DNA of 64,000 nt from JAKANT01 sp035502095 (GCA_035502095.1 DATJUX010000041.1:37664-101663); one strand, 5' to 3'; shown: positions 43,618 through 53,364, counted from the stretch's first letter. The notes: generated from the letters alone by a model not told the origin. A program made the numbers and translations.

Positions 43618-44939
43618 AACATGATCCGCGCGAGGGACAGTCCCGTGAATACGGCGACGGCCGTCGCCACCAGGCCCGGGATCATGAACGAGTGATTGAG
43701 CACGTACTTGCCGATCTTGGTCGTGCCGGACAGATCGAAGTTGATCGCCGCGATCAGGGAGCCGTAGGTCGGAATGAAGAAATAGCCGTTGACCGACGGG
43801 AACATCGCGATCAGGAACTGCGGCGGGATGCCGAGCGCGATGCCGAGCGGCATCAACGCGCGCGTCGTCGCCGCCTGGCTGTAGAGCAGGACCGAGGCGA
43901 AGAACAGCCCGAACGCGAACGTCCACGGCGCCGACTCGGCAAACTTGCCGATCGCGGGCACGATCACCGCCTGGTTGCCGGCGATGAAGCTGTCGCCGAG
44001 CCAGGCGAGCCCGAAGATGCCGATCACCGCGACCACGCCCGCGCGCAGCGTCGCAGTCTTCGGGATCTCGTCGACGTCGACCTTGGTCGCCAGCAGCATG
44101 ATCGCCGCGACCGCGAGCATGACGATCTCGATCACGGTCGGCATCGCGAGCGCGCTTTTTGCGCCGGGCAGGGTGCGCAGCGCCGGGAAGAAGCCGAACA
44201 CGACCACCAGCACCACGCCGGTGAGAAAGATGAAGGCCGAGGTCCTTGCTGCCGCCTTGAGCGGCGGGCGCTCGGCCGCCGCCTTCGGCGGCGGGATCGC
44301 ACCGGCCTTCAGGCGCGCCTGGTAGTCCGGATCGTCCTTGAGGTCCTTGCCGACGAACATCGAGACGATGGCGGCGGCAACGACGCCGACCAGCGTCGCC
44401 GGCACGCAGATCATCAGGATCTGCGGCAAGCCCCAGTGACCCACGCCCTTCTCGGCAAACAGCCCGATCATCGCCGCGGTGGCCGCGGCCACGGGGCTCG
44501 CGGTGATCGCCTGCTGCGAGGCAATCGTCGCCACCGCCATCGGGCGCTCGGGCCGGATGCCGCTCTGGTGCGCCGTCTCGTAGATGACGGGCAGCAGCGG
44601 GTAGACGATGTGACCCGTGCCGGCGAGGAACGTGAAGCTCCAGGTCGTCAGCGGCGCCACGATCGTGACGTACTTGGGGTTGGCACGGATGATCCGTTCG
44701 GCGATGCGGACCAGGAAATCGATGCCGCCCGCCGCATCCATCACCGAGGCCGCCATGATGACGGCGAGGATGATGAGCATCACGTCGATCGGCGGCGAGG
44801 TGGGATTCACGCCGAAGAGGACCACCAGCACGAGCAGGCCCACCGCGCCCCACAGGCCAAGGCCCACGCCCGAATAACGCGCGCCGGCCCAGATGGCGGC
44901 GAGCACGACGACGAACTGCAAGACGATGGCGGCGGTCAT
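43614..44939 (-). CDS. anaerobic C4-dicarboxylate transporter, DcuA/DcuB family
   Basis: 441 aa inner-membrane carrier with about ten to twelve hydrophobic segments. TSPPIDVMLIILAVIMAAS, LAGTGHIVYPLLPVIYE and ASQQAITASPVAAATAAM are Dcu hallmarks. A hydrophilic loop (about 215-245) lies mid-protein. Start ATG 44939 follows GGAGGG. It lies 41 bp downstream of aspartase on the same strand, matching the E. coli aspA-dcuA pairing. Together they would take up aspartate and exchange it for fumarate or succinate. Confidence 0.92.
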   Translation of the reverse strand: MTAAIVLQFVVVLAAIWAGARYSGVGLGLWGAVGLLVLVVLFGVNPTSPPIDVMLIILAVIMAASVMDAAGGIDFLVRIAERIIRANPKYVTIVAPLTTWSFTFLAGTGHIVYPLLPVIYETAHQSGIRPERPMAVATIASQQAITASPVAAATAAMIGLFAEKGVGHWGLPQILMICVPATLVGVVAAAIVSMFVGKDLKDDPDYQARLKAGAIPPPKAAAERPPLKAAARTSAFIFLTGVVLVVVFGFFPALRTLPGAKSALAMPTVIEIVMLAVAAIMLLATKVDVDEIPKTATLRAGVVAVIGIFGLAWLGDSFIAGNQAVIVPAIGKFAESAPWTFAFGLFFASVLLYSQAATTRALMPLGIALGIPPQFLIAMFPSVNGYFFIPTYGSLIAAINFDLSGTTKIGKYVLNHSFMIPGLVATAVAVFTGLSLARIMF

Positions 44940-44980
44940 GGCGCAGGTCCCTCCAGGTTTCTCCGTCGTCTGCCGATCGG

Positions 44981-46384
44981 CTATTGCTCGAATTTCGGGT
45001 TGATGAGGTTGTCGAACGAGAACACCTCGTCCCACTTCTCCTGCGTCAGCAGCTTGCGCTCCTTGACCACGATGTCGTGCAGCGACCTGCCGGTCTCGTA
45101 GCCCTCGCGCGCGATTTCGGCGCACTGCTTGTAGCCGAGCGACGGCTTGAGCACGGTGACGATGCCGAGCGAGTTCAGCACCATCTCGCGCGTGTGCTCG
45201 ACATTGGCGGTGATGCCGTCGACGCAGTTCACGCGCAGGCTCTCGACGGCGTTCTGCATGGTCGCGATCGAGGTGAAGAGCGCGAACGTGATCACCGGTT
45301 CCATCACGTTGAGCTGCAGCTGGCCGGCCGAGGCGGCCAGCGTCACCGTCAGGTCGAGGCCGATGACGAGGAAGCCCACCTGGTTCACGACCTCAGGGAT
45401 CACCGGGTTCACCTTGCCCGGCATGATCGAGCTGCCCGGTTGCATCTGCGGCAGGTTGATCTCGTTCAGGCCGCAGCGCGGTCCGGAGGCCAGCATGCGG
45501 ATGTCGTTGCAGATCTTCGTCAGCTTGGCCGACGTGCGCTTCAGGACACCCGACAGCAGCACGTAGGCGCCGGTGTCGGACGTTGCTTCGACCAGGTCGC
45601 CCGCCAGGATGAACTCGATCCCGGTGAGCTTCGAGAGCTGGCGCGTCGCTAGCTCGGGGTAGCCCGGCGCCGCGGTCACCGACGTGCCGATCGCGGTCGC
45701 GCCCAGGTTGATCTCGCGCAGCAGCGCACGCACTTCCTCGATGCGCTGCACCTCCTCGCCGATCGTCGTGCCCCAGCCGCGGAATTCCTGGCCGAGCGCC
45801 ATCGGCACCGCGTCCTGCAGGTGCGTGCGGCCCATCTTCAGCACGCGTTCGAACTGCTGGCCCTTGGCGTTGAAGGCGGCTTGCAGGCGGCGCAGCGACT
45901 CGACGTAGCCGGCGAGACGCTGGATCAGCGCCAGCCGGAATGCGGTCGGGTAGATGTCGTTGGTCGACTGGCCGAAGTTCACGTGGTCGTTCGGGTTGAC
46001 GAACTGGTACTCGCCTTTCTTGTGGCCGAGGTGCTCGAGCGCGAGGTTGGCGATGACCTCGTTCGCGTTCATGTTGGTCGACGTGCCGGCGCCGCCCTGG
46101 ATGAAATCGGTCACGAACTGATCGCGCATCTCCCCGGCGATCAGGCGGTCGCACGCGGCGACGATCGCGTTCGCGATGCGTGCGTCGAGGACGCCGAGGT
46201 CGCGGTTCGCCAGCGCCGCCGCCTTCTTCACGTATCCGAACGCCTTGACGAACTGGGGCTCCAGCGACATCGGGATGCCGGTGATGTGGAAGTTCTCCTT
46301 GCCGCGCAGGGTCTGCACGCCGTAGTACGCGTGGTCGGGAATCTCCTTCTGTCCCAGGAAGTCCTTCTCGATCCGAGTGGCCAT
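44981..46384 (-). CDS. aspA: aspartate ammonia-lyase
   Basis: 467 aa member of the fumarase/aspartase superfamily, deaminating L-aspartate to fumarate plus ammonia. The family signature GSSIMPGKVNPVIPE is intact, with TSTNMNANEVIAN, NPNDHVNFGQSTNDIYPT and GRTHLQDAVPMALGQEF upstream. ATG 46384 follows AAGGAG and starts with the expected IEKDFLGQKEIP. First gene of an aspA-dcu operon. Fumarase class II is less likely given the sequence around DYFLGQ/NPNDHVN and the transporter partner. Confidence 0.93.
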   Translation of the reverse strand: MATRIEKDFLGQKEIPDHAYYGVQTLRGKENFHITGIPMSLEPQFVKAFGYVKKAAALANRDLGVLDARIANAIVAACDRLIAGEMRDQFVTDFIQGGAGTSTNMNANEVIANLALEHLGHKKGEYQFVNPNDHVNFGQSTNDIYPTAFRLALIQRLAGYVESLRRLQAAFNAKGQQFERVLKMGRTHLQDAVPMALGQEFRGWGTTIGEEVQRIEEVRALLREINLGATAIGTSVTAAPGYPELATRQLSKLTGIEFILAGDLVEATSDTGAYVLLSGVLKRTSAKLTKICNDIRMLASGPRCGLNEINLPQMQPGSSIMPGKVNPVIPEVVNQVGFLVIGLDLTVTLAASAGQLQLNVMEPVITFALFTSIATMQNAVESLRVNCVDGITANVEHTREMVLNSLGIVTVLKPSLGYKQCAEIAREGYETGRSLHDIVVKERKLLTQEKWDEVFSFDNLINPKFEQ

Positions 46385-46911
46385 CGCTCTGCTCCTTGAC
46401 TTCGTCCCGGTGCCGGGAAAGCGATGAAGGATAGTCGCGACGAGCGACCTGCAGAGCCGCTGTCTGGGTGTTTCCCGCTCGCCGAGGTGCTCATTGAGCG
46501 CGGTCGAGGCGGGCGCTCGCGCCCGTGCGCCGCGGCGCTTCTTGGCGCGCGTGCGCGGGTATGGCCGCTGCGGACCCTCACGACCAGGAACTCCCTCCCC
46601 GCAGGCGGGGAGGGAAACTCGCGCTTTGCCCTCCTTGCGCGGGAGCGAAAGGCCCGAGGAAACGGCCGCCCTGCGCAGGAGCAGATCGTCGGCGCGAGCG
46701 GTTGGACGGGAATTGCGAAGATCGCAATCCAGTTCGGCAGCCGTCCACATCGGCGACGCATCACGCTGGCCGGCTTGTCGAACGACCTTCGAACAACCGC
46801 GCCGCGAGCTCGTGTTACCTGATCTGGGCATGGGGGTCATCATTGTCCTTTCTTTTCCGGCCCCGGCCGCGCGTTCGCGCGCCGGCGGCGCATCGCGCAT
46901 ACACTGCCCTC
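46385..46911. other. intergenic region, divergent aspA / copper genes
   Basis: About 530 bp without a supportable gene. The only structured element is the perfect hairpin CCCTCCCCGC-AG-GCGGGGAGGG (46593-46614). Several open frames cross it on both strands but show no family features or ribosome sites. Confidence 0.5.
46593..46614. repeat. GC hairpin, REP-like family A
   Basis: A perfect 10-bp inverted repeat (CCCTCCCCGC / GCGGGGAGGG) with a two-base centre, in the middle of a long divergent gap. Closely matches the hairpins at 31-53 and 10817-10840. Confidence 0.6.
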
Positions 46912-47280
46912 ATGCGGGCGGGACGTACGTTGCCGAAGTCGTTCGCGTGGATCGCGGCGGCGGCGCTGCTGATCTCATCGACGGCGCAGGCCGTCGTGGC
47001 GGCGCTCGCGCCGGCGACCGACGGACCTTGGACCGAACTGTGCGTGTCGGCAGGTTCGGCCGCGCGGACCGGCAAGCCCGGGACGAACAAGCCGCGTTCG
47101 CCCGAATGCGCCTGGTGCTCGCTGCACGCGAGCAGCAGTGTCGCGCCGCCCTCGGCACCGTGCTGGGCGCCGGGTGTGCAAGCCGGCGCCACCGGCTGCG
47201 TGCTCGCGCGCGCCGCCGCTCCCCGTTCGCCTGCGGCCTGGGCGCGCGCGCGATCGCGCGCCCCGCCCGCGCGCACCTGA
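46912..47280 (+). CDS. DUF2946-like small protein
   Basis: 122 aa. An N-terminal hydrophobic signal (KSFAWIAAAALLISSTAQAVVAALAP) is followed by a short region with LCVSAGSAAR and the motif CAWCSLH typical of DUF2946 proteins; the C-terminus is low-complexity Ala/Arg/Pro. DUF2946 proteins commonly neighbour copper-handling genes, as here, where a PCu(A)C chaperone follows 118 bp downstream. The CXXC and His suggest metal binding. The start ATG 46912 lacks a strong ribosome site, and the Arg-rich C-terminal third is suspicious for a frame that drifted. Confidence 0.55.
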   Translation: MRAGRTLPKSFAWIAAAALLISSTAQAVVAALAPATDGPWTELCVSAGSAARTGKPGTNKPRSPECAWCSLHASSSVAPPSAPCWAPGVQAGATGCVLARAAAPRSPAAWARARSRAPPART

Positions 47281-47398
47281 TCCCCGCTCCACGTTCCCGC
47301 ACGCGCGCCGCACGACGCGGTCGCACAGCTTGCGCCCGTCCAGGCGACGGCCGGCCGCGTGCGTTTCTCGACTTGCCGATATGAAAGGAAGTTCGAAG

Positions 47399-47866
47399 AT
47401 GCGGAGTCGTACGCTGCGAAGTCTCGCTCTCGTGGCAATGGCAGCAATCTGGGCCGCGGCGGCCAGGGCGGAAGTGACGGTCACCGAGCCCTGGATCCGC
47501 GGCATGGTCGCCGGGCAGTCGGCGACCGGCGCCTTCATGATCATCAGGAGCACCGACGCGGTGCGGCTGGTGGAGGCCAGGTCGCCGGTTGCGCAGAGCG
47601 TCGAGATCCACAAGATGGAGATGGACCAGGGCGTGATGCGCATGCGGCCGGTGGATGGGCTCGACATCCCCGCGCAAGGGGCGGTCGCATTGAAGCCCAA
47701 CGGCTATCACGTGATGCTGTTCGGCGTGGCCAAGCCGCTCATGAAGGGGGAGAAAGTGCCGATCACCCTGGTCTTCCAGGGCGAGGACGGCAAGCAGACG
47801 TCGACCGAGGTGCAGGCCGAAGTGCGTGCGCTCGCCGAAACGCACGGCGACATGAAGATGCACTAG
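47399..47866 (+). CDS. periplasmic copper chaperone PCu(A)C
   Basis: 155 aa. Signal peptide (residues 1 to about 24, ...AAARA) then the cupredoxin-like PCu(A)C domain. The copper motif H-X10-M-X21-H-X-M is exact: H71, M82, H104, M106. ATG 47399 is chosen over ATG 47381 because AAGGAAG lies eight bases before it. The protein should carry Cu(I) in the periplasm for assembly of the cytochrome oxidase CuA site. It follows a DUF2946 gene; no SCO homologue is adjacent. Confidence 0.92.
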   Translation: MRSRTLRSLALVAMAAIWAAAARAEVTVTEPWIRGMVAGQSATGAFMIIRSTDAVRLVEARSPVAQSVEIHKMEMDQGVMRMRPVDGLDIPAQGAVALKPNGYHVMLFGVAKPLMKGEKVPITLVFQGEDGKQTSTEVQAEVRALAETHGDMKMH

Positions 47867-48032
47867 CCAGGGCCGTTGCCAGGACGTGGCTTGCGCACCT
47901 CGTGCTCGCGCTGGCATTCGCCCGTCCGCTCCTGCGGGCAGGCGATGCCTCGGCATTCAACGGCGACGACGTCGGCACGCTCTTGGTTGGCGCGGGACCG
48001 AACGCGATCCTGCACGCGCACTGGGGGTCCGG

Positions 48033-49313
48033 TCAGCGCAGGTTGCCCGTGTGTCCGAGCGAATAACGACCGGGCTGCGGCCAGACCGTGAGCCCGTGCG
48101 GCTCGGCGCCGACCTTGACCTGGGCCACCTCGCCGGTGCTCGTGTCGAACCGGTAGACAACGTCGTCGTAGCGCCCGGACAGCCAGAGGTACCGGCCATC
48201 GGCGCTCACGTTGCCCATGTCGGGGCTGCCGCCGCCGGGTACGGGCCAGCGCGCGATCACGCGCTCGGTGGCGAAGTCGATCACCGTGACGCCGCCGTCG
48301 CCGAGCCGTGAACCGTGGATCTTGTGCGAGCCGCGGTTGGCAACGTAGAGCTTGGTGCCGTCCCGGCTCGGATACATGCCGTGCGACCCGAGGCCGGTCT
48401 GGATGAAACCGACCTCGCGGAACGTTTCGCCGTCGACGATGTGGACGCCGTCGGCATGCATGTCGGCGACATAGAAGCGCCTTCCGTCCGGCGAGGCGCG
48501 GATGTCCTGGGGCATGCCGCGCTTGTCGGTGCACATCTCGGTCAGGCCGGGCTCCCAGGGCTCGCCTGCCTTCGCGCGCCCGCCACCGGGCGTCTCCTTC
48601 AGCCGCGTCGCCGGCATTTCGAGTTTCAGGTAGCCGAGCACGTTGTGCGCGGCGAGGTCGATCTTGACCAGCATGCCCGAGAACTCGCACGTGAAGATCG
48701 CATAGCGGCCGTCGATGGCGAAGTCGGCGTGATTGACGCCCGGACATCCGGGCACGCTGATCGAGTACTGCAGCTGCATCGTGCGCGGATCGCGGAAGTC
48801 GAGGCGGCGCAGCGCTTCGGCAACGACGATGGCCGACTTGCCGTCCGGCGTGTAATACATGTTGTATGGATCGTCGACGGCGATCGGGCGCCCCGGGCGG
48901 CCGGTGCGCGGATCGATCGGCGTCACGCTGCCGTCCGTGCGCCCTTCGGCGTTGTTGGTGACCCAGAGCGTGCGCAGGTCCCACGACGGCACGATGTGCT
49001 GCGGACTGACGCCGACCTTGAACCGATCGACCACCTTCATCGACACGGGGTCGATCACGTAGACGTCGTTGGAGCGCAGGTTGGGTACGTAGATCCGCTG
49101 CAGATCCTCGCGCACCTCGGGCTTGAGGCGACCGGCCGCGGTCTCGCTGTAGAGATTGTGCGGGTCCGGGACCTCGGGCATGCCAGGGAGCGTCTCGATC
49201 CGCTGCGCTTGGGCAAGCCCGCTCCCTGCCGGAACACCGACGACCACCAATCCGCCCAGCGCCAGGCTCAAGCCTGCCAGCAGGAACTTCCGGAGCGCGC
49301 GCGCTTTCCTCAA
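48033..49313 (-). CDS. secreted YncE-like beta-propeller protein
   Basis: 426 aa. A signal peptide (residues 1 to about 36) precedes seven-bladed propeller-type repeats (IYVPNLRSNDVYVIDPVSMKVV; RRFYVADMHADGVHIVD; KLYVANRGSHKIHG; GGVTVIDFATERVIARW; RYLWLSGRYDDVVYRFDTSTGEV). No enzyme active site is apparent; such proteins are usually periplasmic binding or scaffold proteins, sometimes tied to quinoprotein or copper systems. The start is TTG 49313: GAGGAGG lies eight bases upstream, while the ATG abutting that site opens only a three-codon frame. Confidence 0.85.
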   Translation of the reverse strand: MRKARALRKFLLAGLSLALGGLVVVGVPAGSGLAQAQRIETLPGMPEVPDPHNLYSETAAGRLKPEVREDLQRIYVPNLRSNDVYVIDPVSMKVVDRFKVGVSPQHIVPSWDLRTLWVTNNAEGRTDGSVTPIDPRTGRPGRPIAVDDPYNMYYTPDGKSAIVVAEALRRLDFRDPRTMQLQYSISVPGCPGVNHADFAIDGRYAIFTCEFSGMLVKIDLAAHNVLGYLKLEMPATRLKETPGGGRAKAGEPWEPGLTEMCTDKRGMPQDIRASPDGRRFYVADMHADGVHIVDGETFREVGFIQTGLGSHGMYPSRDGTKLYVANRGSHKIHGSRLGDGGVTVIDFATERVIARWPVPGGGSPDMGNVSADGRYLWLSGRYDDVVYRFDTSTGEVAQVKVGAEPHGLTVWPQPGRYSLGHTGNLR

Positions 49314-49479
49314 TTGAACATCCTCCTCGTGCCGACAGTGCGGAGACTACCCCTGCGCGCGCAGTGGCACGAGCGAGGTCGTGCCGCATCGACGCCGGGA
49401 CGTGTCGCTGCCGTCCGGCGTTCGACGTCGACGCGGCAGGCGACGGTCGACAAGCACGGCGCGGGCCTTCGGCGCCGCT

Positions 49480-51105
49480 TCAGATCTCCTCGGGCACCAT
49501 CTTGATCGCGCCGCACGGACACTCCGCGACGCACAGCCCGCAGCCCTTGCAGTAGTCGTAGTTGAATTCGAAGCGCTTGCCCGGGCCGAGCTTGATCACC
49601 GCGTTGTCCGGGCACACCCCGTAGCAGTTGTCGCACTCGAAGCAGTTGCCGCACGACAGGCAGCGCCGCGCCTCGTAGAGCGCATTGACCTCGTCCAGCC
49701 CCTTGACCACTTCGTCGAACGTCGACTGGCGGCGGATCAGGTCCAGCGTCGGCAGCACCGTCTTGGGCGCGTCGGAGTAGTACCAGGGGTTGAGCTTGTC
49801 GAACGTCGCCGGCTCGTGTTTCGGGACATCCTCGCGCGGCTTGCCGCGCAGCCACGCATCGATGTGGCGCGCGGCCTTCTTGCCGTGACCGATGCCGACC
49901 GTGACGGTGCGTTCCGACGGCACCATGTCGCCGCCGGCGAAGATGCCGGCGTGGCCGGTCATCATGTTCGGCCCGACCTTGACGACGCCATCGACGACCT
50001 CCAGGCCGGGCACGCCGTCGAGCAGGCTCAGGTCGACGTCCTGCCCGAGGGCGAGCACCAGCGAGTCGGCCTCGAGCGTCTCGAATTCCTCGGTCGGTTG
50101 TGGAAACCCGGTCGCGTCGAGCTCCATCTTCTGCACGACGATCGACCCTCCGTCCGCCTGGCGGATGGTCGACAGCCACTTCACCAGCACGCCTTCCTGC
50201 AGCGCCTCTTCCAGCTCGGTGTCGTGCGCGGGCATCTTCTCGCGCGTGCGGCGATAGACGATGATCGACTCGGTCGCCCCGAGCCGTTTCGCCGTGCGCG
50301 CCACGTCGAGTGCCGTGTTGCCGCCGCCATAGACCACGACGCGCCGCCCGAGCAGCGGCGGTGTCTCGCCCTCCATCGAGCGCAGGAACGACACCGCGTC
50401 GAGGATGTGCGCCGAGGAGCCGGCGGGGATGTAGGCGCGCCTGCCGATGTGCGCGCCGACGGCGAGGAACGACGCGTCGAAGCGTCCTTTCTGCATCGAC
50501 TCGAGCAGGCGCTCCACCTTGGTGTTCAGCCGCAGCGTGATGCCGAGGGCGAGGATGCGCGCGATCTCCGCGTCGAGCACGTCGCGCGGGAGGCGGTACT
50601 TGGGGATGCCGAACCGCATCATGCCGCCGGCGAGCGGTCCCGCCTCGTGGATCTCGACCTGGTGTCCCGCGCGCGCCAGGTGATAGGCCGCGGAGAGGCC
50701 CGACGGTCCGGCGCCGACCACGAGCACACGCATGCCGGTGCTCGCCGCCGTGCGCTCGAAGCGCCAGCCGCGCCGGATCGCTTCGTCGCCGAGGAAGCGC
50801 TCGACCGCGTTGATGCCAACCGCTGTGTCGAGCTGCCCGCGATTGCACGACGTCTCGCACGGGTGGTAGCACACGCGGCCCATCACCGCGGGCATCGGAT
50901 TGTCGTCGGTCAGGACACGCCATGCGGCTTCGTACGCGCCCGATTCCGCCTGCGCGAGCCAGCCCTGGATGTTTTCGCCCGCGGGACAAGCCGAGTTGCA
51001 CGGCGGCAACCGGTCGAGATAGACCGGCCGCAGCGTGCGCCAGGTGCCCGTATGGTTGGCAAGGCTGGAGCCCGGGTCGAGCGTGATCGCGAATGGTTTG
51101 CGCAT
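49480..51105 (-). CDS. GltD-like FAD/NAD(P) oxidoreductase fused to a C-terminal ferredoxin domain
   Basis: 541 aa. An N-terminal iron-sulfur domain carries Cys at 36, 40, 79, 83 and 87 (CNSAC ... CYHPCETSC), as in GltD/NfnB. FAD-binding GAGPSG at 131-136, a second NAD(P) fold VVYGGGNTALDVARTAKRLG, and a C-terminal double-cluster ferredoxin starting at residue 482 (CLSCGNCFECDNC and CKGCGLCVAECPCG). It likely moves electrons between NAD(P)H and the 2-oxoacid oxidoreductase encoded upstream, whose stop overlaps this start (TGATG). Comparable flavoprotein and ferredoxin parts are separate subunits in phenylglyoxylate dehydrogenase. Confidence 0.9.
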   Translation of the reverse strand: MRKPFAITLDPGSSLANHTGTWRTLRPVYLDRLPPCNSACPAGENIQGWLAQAESGAYEAAWRVLTDDNPMPAVMGRVCYHPCETSCNRGQLDTAVGINAVERFLGDEAIRRGWRFERTAASTGMRVLVVGAGPSGLSAAYHLARAGHQVEIHEAGPLAGGMMRFGIPKYRLPRDVLDAEIARILALGITLRLNTKVERLLESMQKGRFDASFLAVGAHIGRRAYIPAGSSAHILDAVSFLRSMEGETPPLLGRRVVVYGGGNTALDVARTAKRLGATESIIVYRRTREKMPAHDTELEEALQEGVLVKWLSTIRQADGGSIVVQKMELDATGFPQPTEEFETLEADSLVLALGQDVDLSLLDGVPGLEVVDGVVKVGPNMMTGHAGIFAGGDMVPSERTVTVGIGHGKKAARHIDAWLRGKPREDVPKHEPATFDKLNPWYYSDAPKTVLPTLDLIRRQSTFDEVVKGLDEVNALYEARRCLSCGNCFECDNCYGVCPDNAVIKLGPGKRFEFNYDYCKGCGLCVAECPCGAIKMVPEEI

Positions 51106-52106
51106 CACTGGCTCCCGGCGTCGAGCAGACCGTACTTGCGGATGTTGCGCTCGGCGCCGGCCTGGATGCGCGCGATGACCTCGAGGTCCGGCGTCGGCTT
51201 GAACAGGTGCGCGAAGCGGCGCTGCAGCTTCAGGTATTCCTCGACCGGCGTGCGGCGGCGGATCTTCGACACGCCCACGACTTCGCCGTGTTCGGCCTCG
51301 AACACCGGGAACAGGCCGGTTTCCTTGGCCAGCCGTGCCACGCGGATCGAATCCTCCGACGCGTGGCCCCAGCCGAGCGGACACGAGACGAACAGGTGCA
51401 AATACCGGGCGCCGCGGATCTGCATCGCGCGCTTCACCTTGTATTCGAGGTCGTGCAGCTCGGCGATGGTGGCGGTCGCGACGTATGGAATGCCGTGCGC
51501 CATCGCAATGCCGGGCAGGTACTTGCCCTGGCCGAACGTCGCGCCCGGTTGGCGGCCGACCGCCTCGGTCGTTGCGGTGCGAGCAGCCGGCGGCGTCGCC
51601 GACGAGCGCTGCACGCCCGTGTTCATGTAGGCCTCGTTGTCGTAGCAGATGTAGAGCACGTCGTCGTTGCGCTCGAACATGCCCGAGAGGCAGCCGAAGC
51701 CGATGTCCGTGGTGCCGCCGTCTCCGCCCTGCGCGATCACGCGCACATCGTGCCGGCCCTTGACCTTGAGCGCCGCCGCGATGCCGGTCGCCACGGCCGC
51801 GGCATTGCCGAACAGCGAGTGGATCCAGGGGATCTGCCACGAGGTCTCGGGGTAGGGCGTCGAGAACACCTCGAGGCAGCCGGTGGCGTTGGCGGCGATC
51901 AGCCGGTTGGCGGTCGCGTTCATCGCCGCATCGATCGCGTAGCGCGCGCCCAGCGCCTCGCCGCAGCCCTGGCACGCGCGATGCCCGGAATTGAGCGAGT
52001 TGGTGCGGCGCATGTTCGCCTGCACCGTGCGCGTCTCGGGCGGGAGCAGCCGGTTGCCGACCGTGAACGTGCCGGTCTGATAGAACTTGACGGGTTGGTA
52101 GGCCAT
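51105..52106 (-). CDS. 2-oxoacid:acceptor oxidoreductase, ThDP-binding beta subunit
   Basis: 333 aa beta subunit of the pyruvate/2-oxoacid:ferredoxin oxidoreductase family. The N-terminal cluster-binding segment HRACQGCGEAL and the thiamine-diphosphate motif GGDGGTTDIGFGCLSG are present; CYDNEAYMNTGVQRS continues the ThDP site. It lacks a built-in ferredoxin domain, which the fused GltD-like subunit supplies. It lies four bases after the alpha gene. The substrate (pyruvate, aromatic or branched 2-oxoacid) cannot be decided from sequence. Confidence 0.92.
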   Translation of the reverse strand: MAYQPVKFYQTGTFTVGNRLLPPETRTVQANMRRTNSLNSGHRACQGCGEALGARYAIDAAMNATANRLIAANATGCLEVFSTPYPETSWQIPWIHSLFGNAAAVATGIAAALKVKGRHDVRVIAQGGDGGTTDIGFGCLSGMFERNDDVLYICYDNEAYMNTGVQRSSATPPAARTATTEAVGRQPGATFGQGKYLPGIAMAHGIPYVATATIAELHDLEYKVKRAMQIRGARYLHLFVSCPLGWGHASEDSIRVARLAKETGLFPVFEAEHGEVVGVSKIRRRTPVEEYLKLQRRFAHLFKPTPDLEVIARIQAGAERNIRKYGLLDAGSQ

Positions 52107-52110
52107 GGCT

Positions 52111-53364
52111 TCAACCCACGCGCGCCGCGACGGGGCCGGATTCCCTGAGCACCGCTTCCGCGATCGGACCGCTGCGTCGCACGTCGCGCTCGCGCGCGAG
52201 CACGCGCTCGACGACCGCGGTATCCAGGTCGAGGAACGTGTTCAGGTCGAGCTTGTCGGCCATCGCATCCAGGAAGACGCGTTCGAGCGAAGCCTTGGTG
52301 ATCGCACGTCCGCCCAGGCCGCCGATCACGGCATGGATGGGCGTCGCCCAGCCGGCGAGCGCGGTGCGCACGTTCGTGGCGACGATGCCGCCCACGCCGA
52401 CCGCGAGGCTCTTTTCGAGCACGACGACGCGCCGCGCCCGCCCCAGCGCATCGCGCACGGCCTCTTGCGGCCAGGGCCGGAAGCACGCGATGCCGACCGC
52501 GCCGATGCGTACGCCGCGCGTGCGCAGGTCGTCCACCGTGTCCTTGACGGTCCCCAGCACCGATCCCAGCGCCACGACGACCGTCTCCGCGTCCTCGGTG
52601 CGATAGCTGTGCACGAGGCCGCCCGCCTCGCGCCCGAAGGCGGCGCGAAATTCGTCGGCCCAGCGCGGGATCAATTCGAGTGCCTGCATCTGCTTGACGT
52701 GCGCGAGGTAGCGCACTTCGGTGAACGCCTCCGGGCCGACCATGGCGCCGATCGACACCGGCTCGGCAGGGTCGAGCACTTGGCGCGGCACGAACGGCGG
52801 CAGAAAGGCGTCGACCTGCTTTTGCGCCGGGACATCCACGCGCTCGTAGGCGTGCGTCAGGATGAATCCGTCCATGCACACCATCACCGGCAGCGACAGC
52901 TCCTCGGCGAGGCGGAAGGCCTGGATGTGGAGGTCGAGCGCCTCCTGGTTGTTCTCGGCGAACAGCTGGATCCATCCGCAGTCGCGTTGCGACATCGCGT
53001 CGGTGTGGTCGTTCCAGATGTTGATCGGCGCGCCGATGGCGCGGTTGGCCACGGTCATCACGATCGGCAGGCCGAGCCCCGAGGCGTTGAACAGCGCTTC
53101 GGCCATGAAAAGCAGCCCTTGCGACGCGGTGGCGGTGTAGGCGCGGGCGCCGGCCGCAGAAGCGCCGATCGCGACCGACATCGCGGCGAACTCCGATTCG
53201 ACGTTGATGAACTCGCAGGACGCGAGCGCGCCCGATTTCACCATTTCGCCGAGCGCCTCGACGATGTGGGTCTGCGGCGAGATCGGATACGCGCAGATCA
53301 CCTCGGGGCGGCACAGGCCGACCGCTTCGGCGACCGCGCGCGAGCCTTCAGTTTGCTTGAGCAT
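52111..53364 (-). CDS. 2-oxoacid:acceptor oxidoreductase, alpha subunit
   Basis: 417 aa PorA/PadG-type alpha subunit. CAYPISPQTHIVEALGEMV at the N-terminus contributes to the ThDP and substrate site; ARAYTATASQGLLFMAEALFNASGLGLPIVM and NIWNDHTDAMSQRDCGWIQLFAENNQEALD are strongly conserved in pyruvate:ferredoxin and phenylglyoxylate oxidoreductases. The C-terminal part (VGGIVATNVRTALAG) completes domain II. Its start lies 17 bp inside the gamma-subunit gene. Confidence 0.92.
   Translation of the reverse strand: MLKQTEGSRAVAEAVGLCRPEVICAYPISPQTHIVEALGEMVKSGALASCEFINVESEFAAMSVAIGASAAGARAYTATASQGLLFMAEALFNASGLGLPIVMTVANRAIGAPINIWNDHTDAMSQRDCGWIQLFAENNQEALDLHIQAFRLAEELSLPVMVCMDGFILTHAYERVDVPAQKQVDAFLPPFVPRQVLDPAEPVSIGAMVGPEAFTEVRYLAHVKQMQALELIPRWADEFRAAFGREAGGLVHSYRTEDAETVVVALGSVLGTVKDTVDDLRTRGVRIGAVGIACFRPWPQEAVRDALGRARRVVVLEKSLAVGVGGIVATNVRTALAGWATPIHAVIGGLGGRAITKASLERVFLDAMADKLDLNTFLDLDTAVVERVLARERDVRRSGPIAEAVLRESGPVAARVG

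Noticed and set aside
47867..48066. Plus-strand frame continuing past the copper chaperone gene
   Set aside because: It lacks a start and ribosome site and its end overlaps the convergent propeller gene; nothing family-like was seen.
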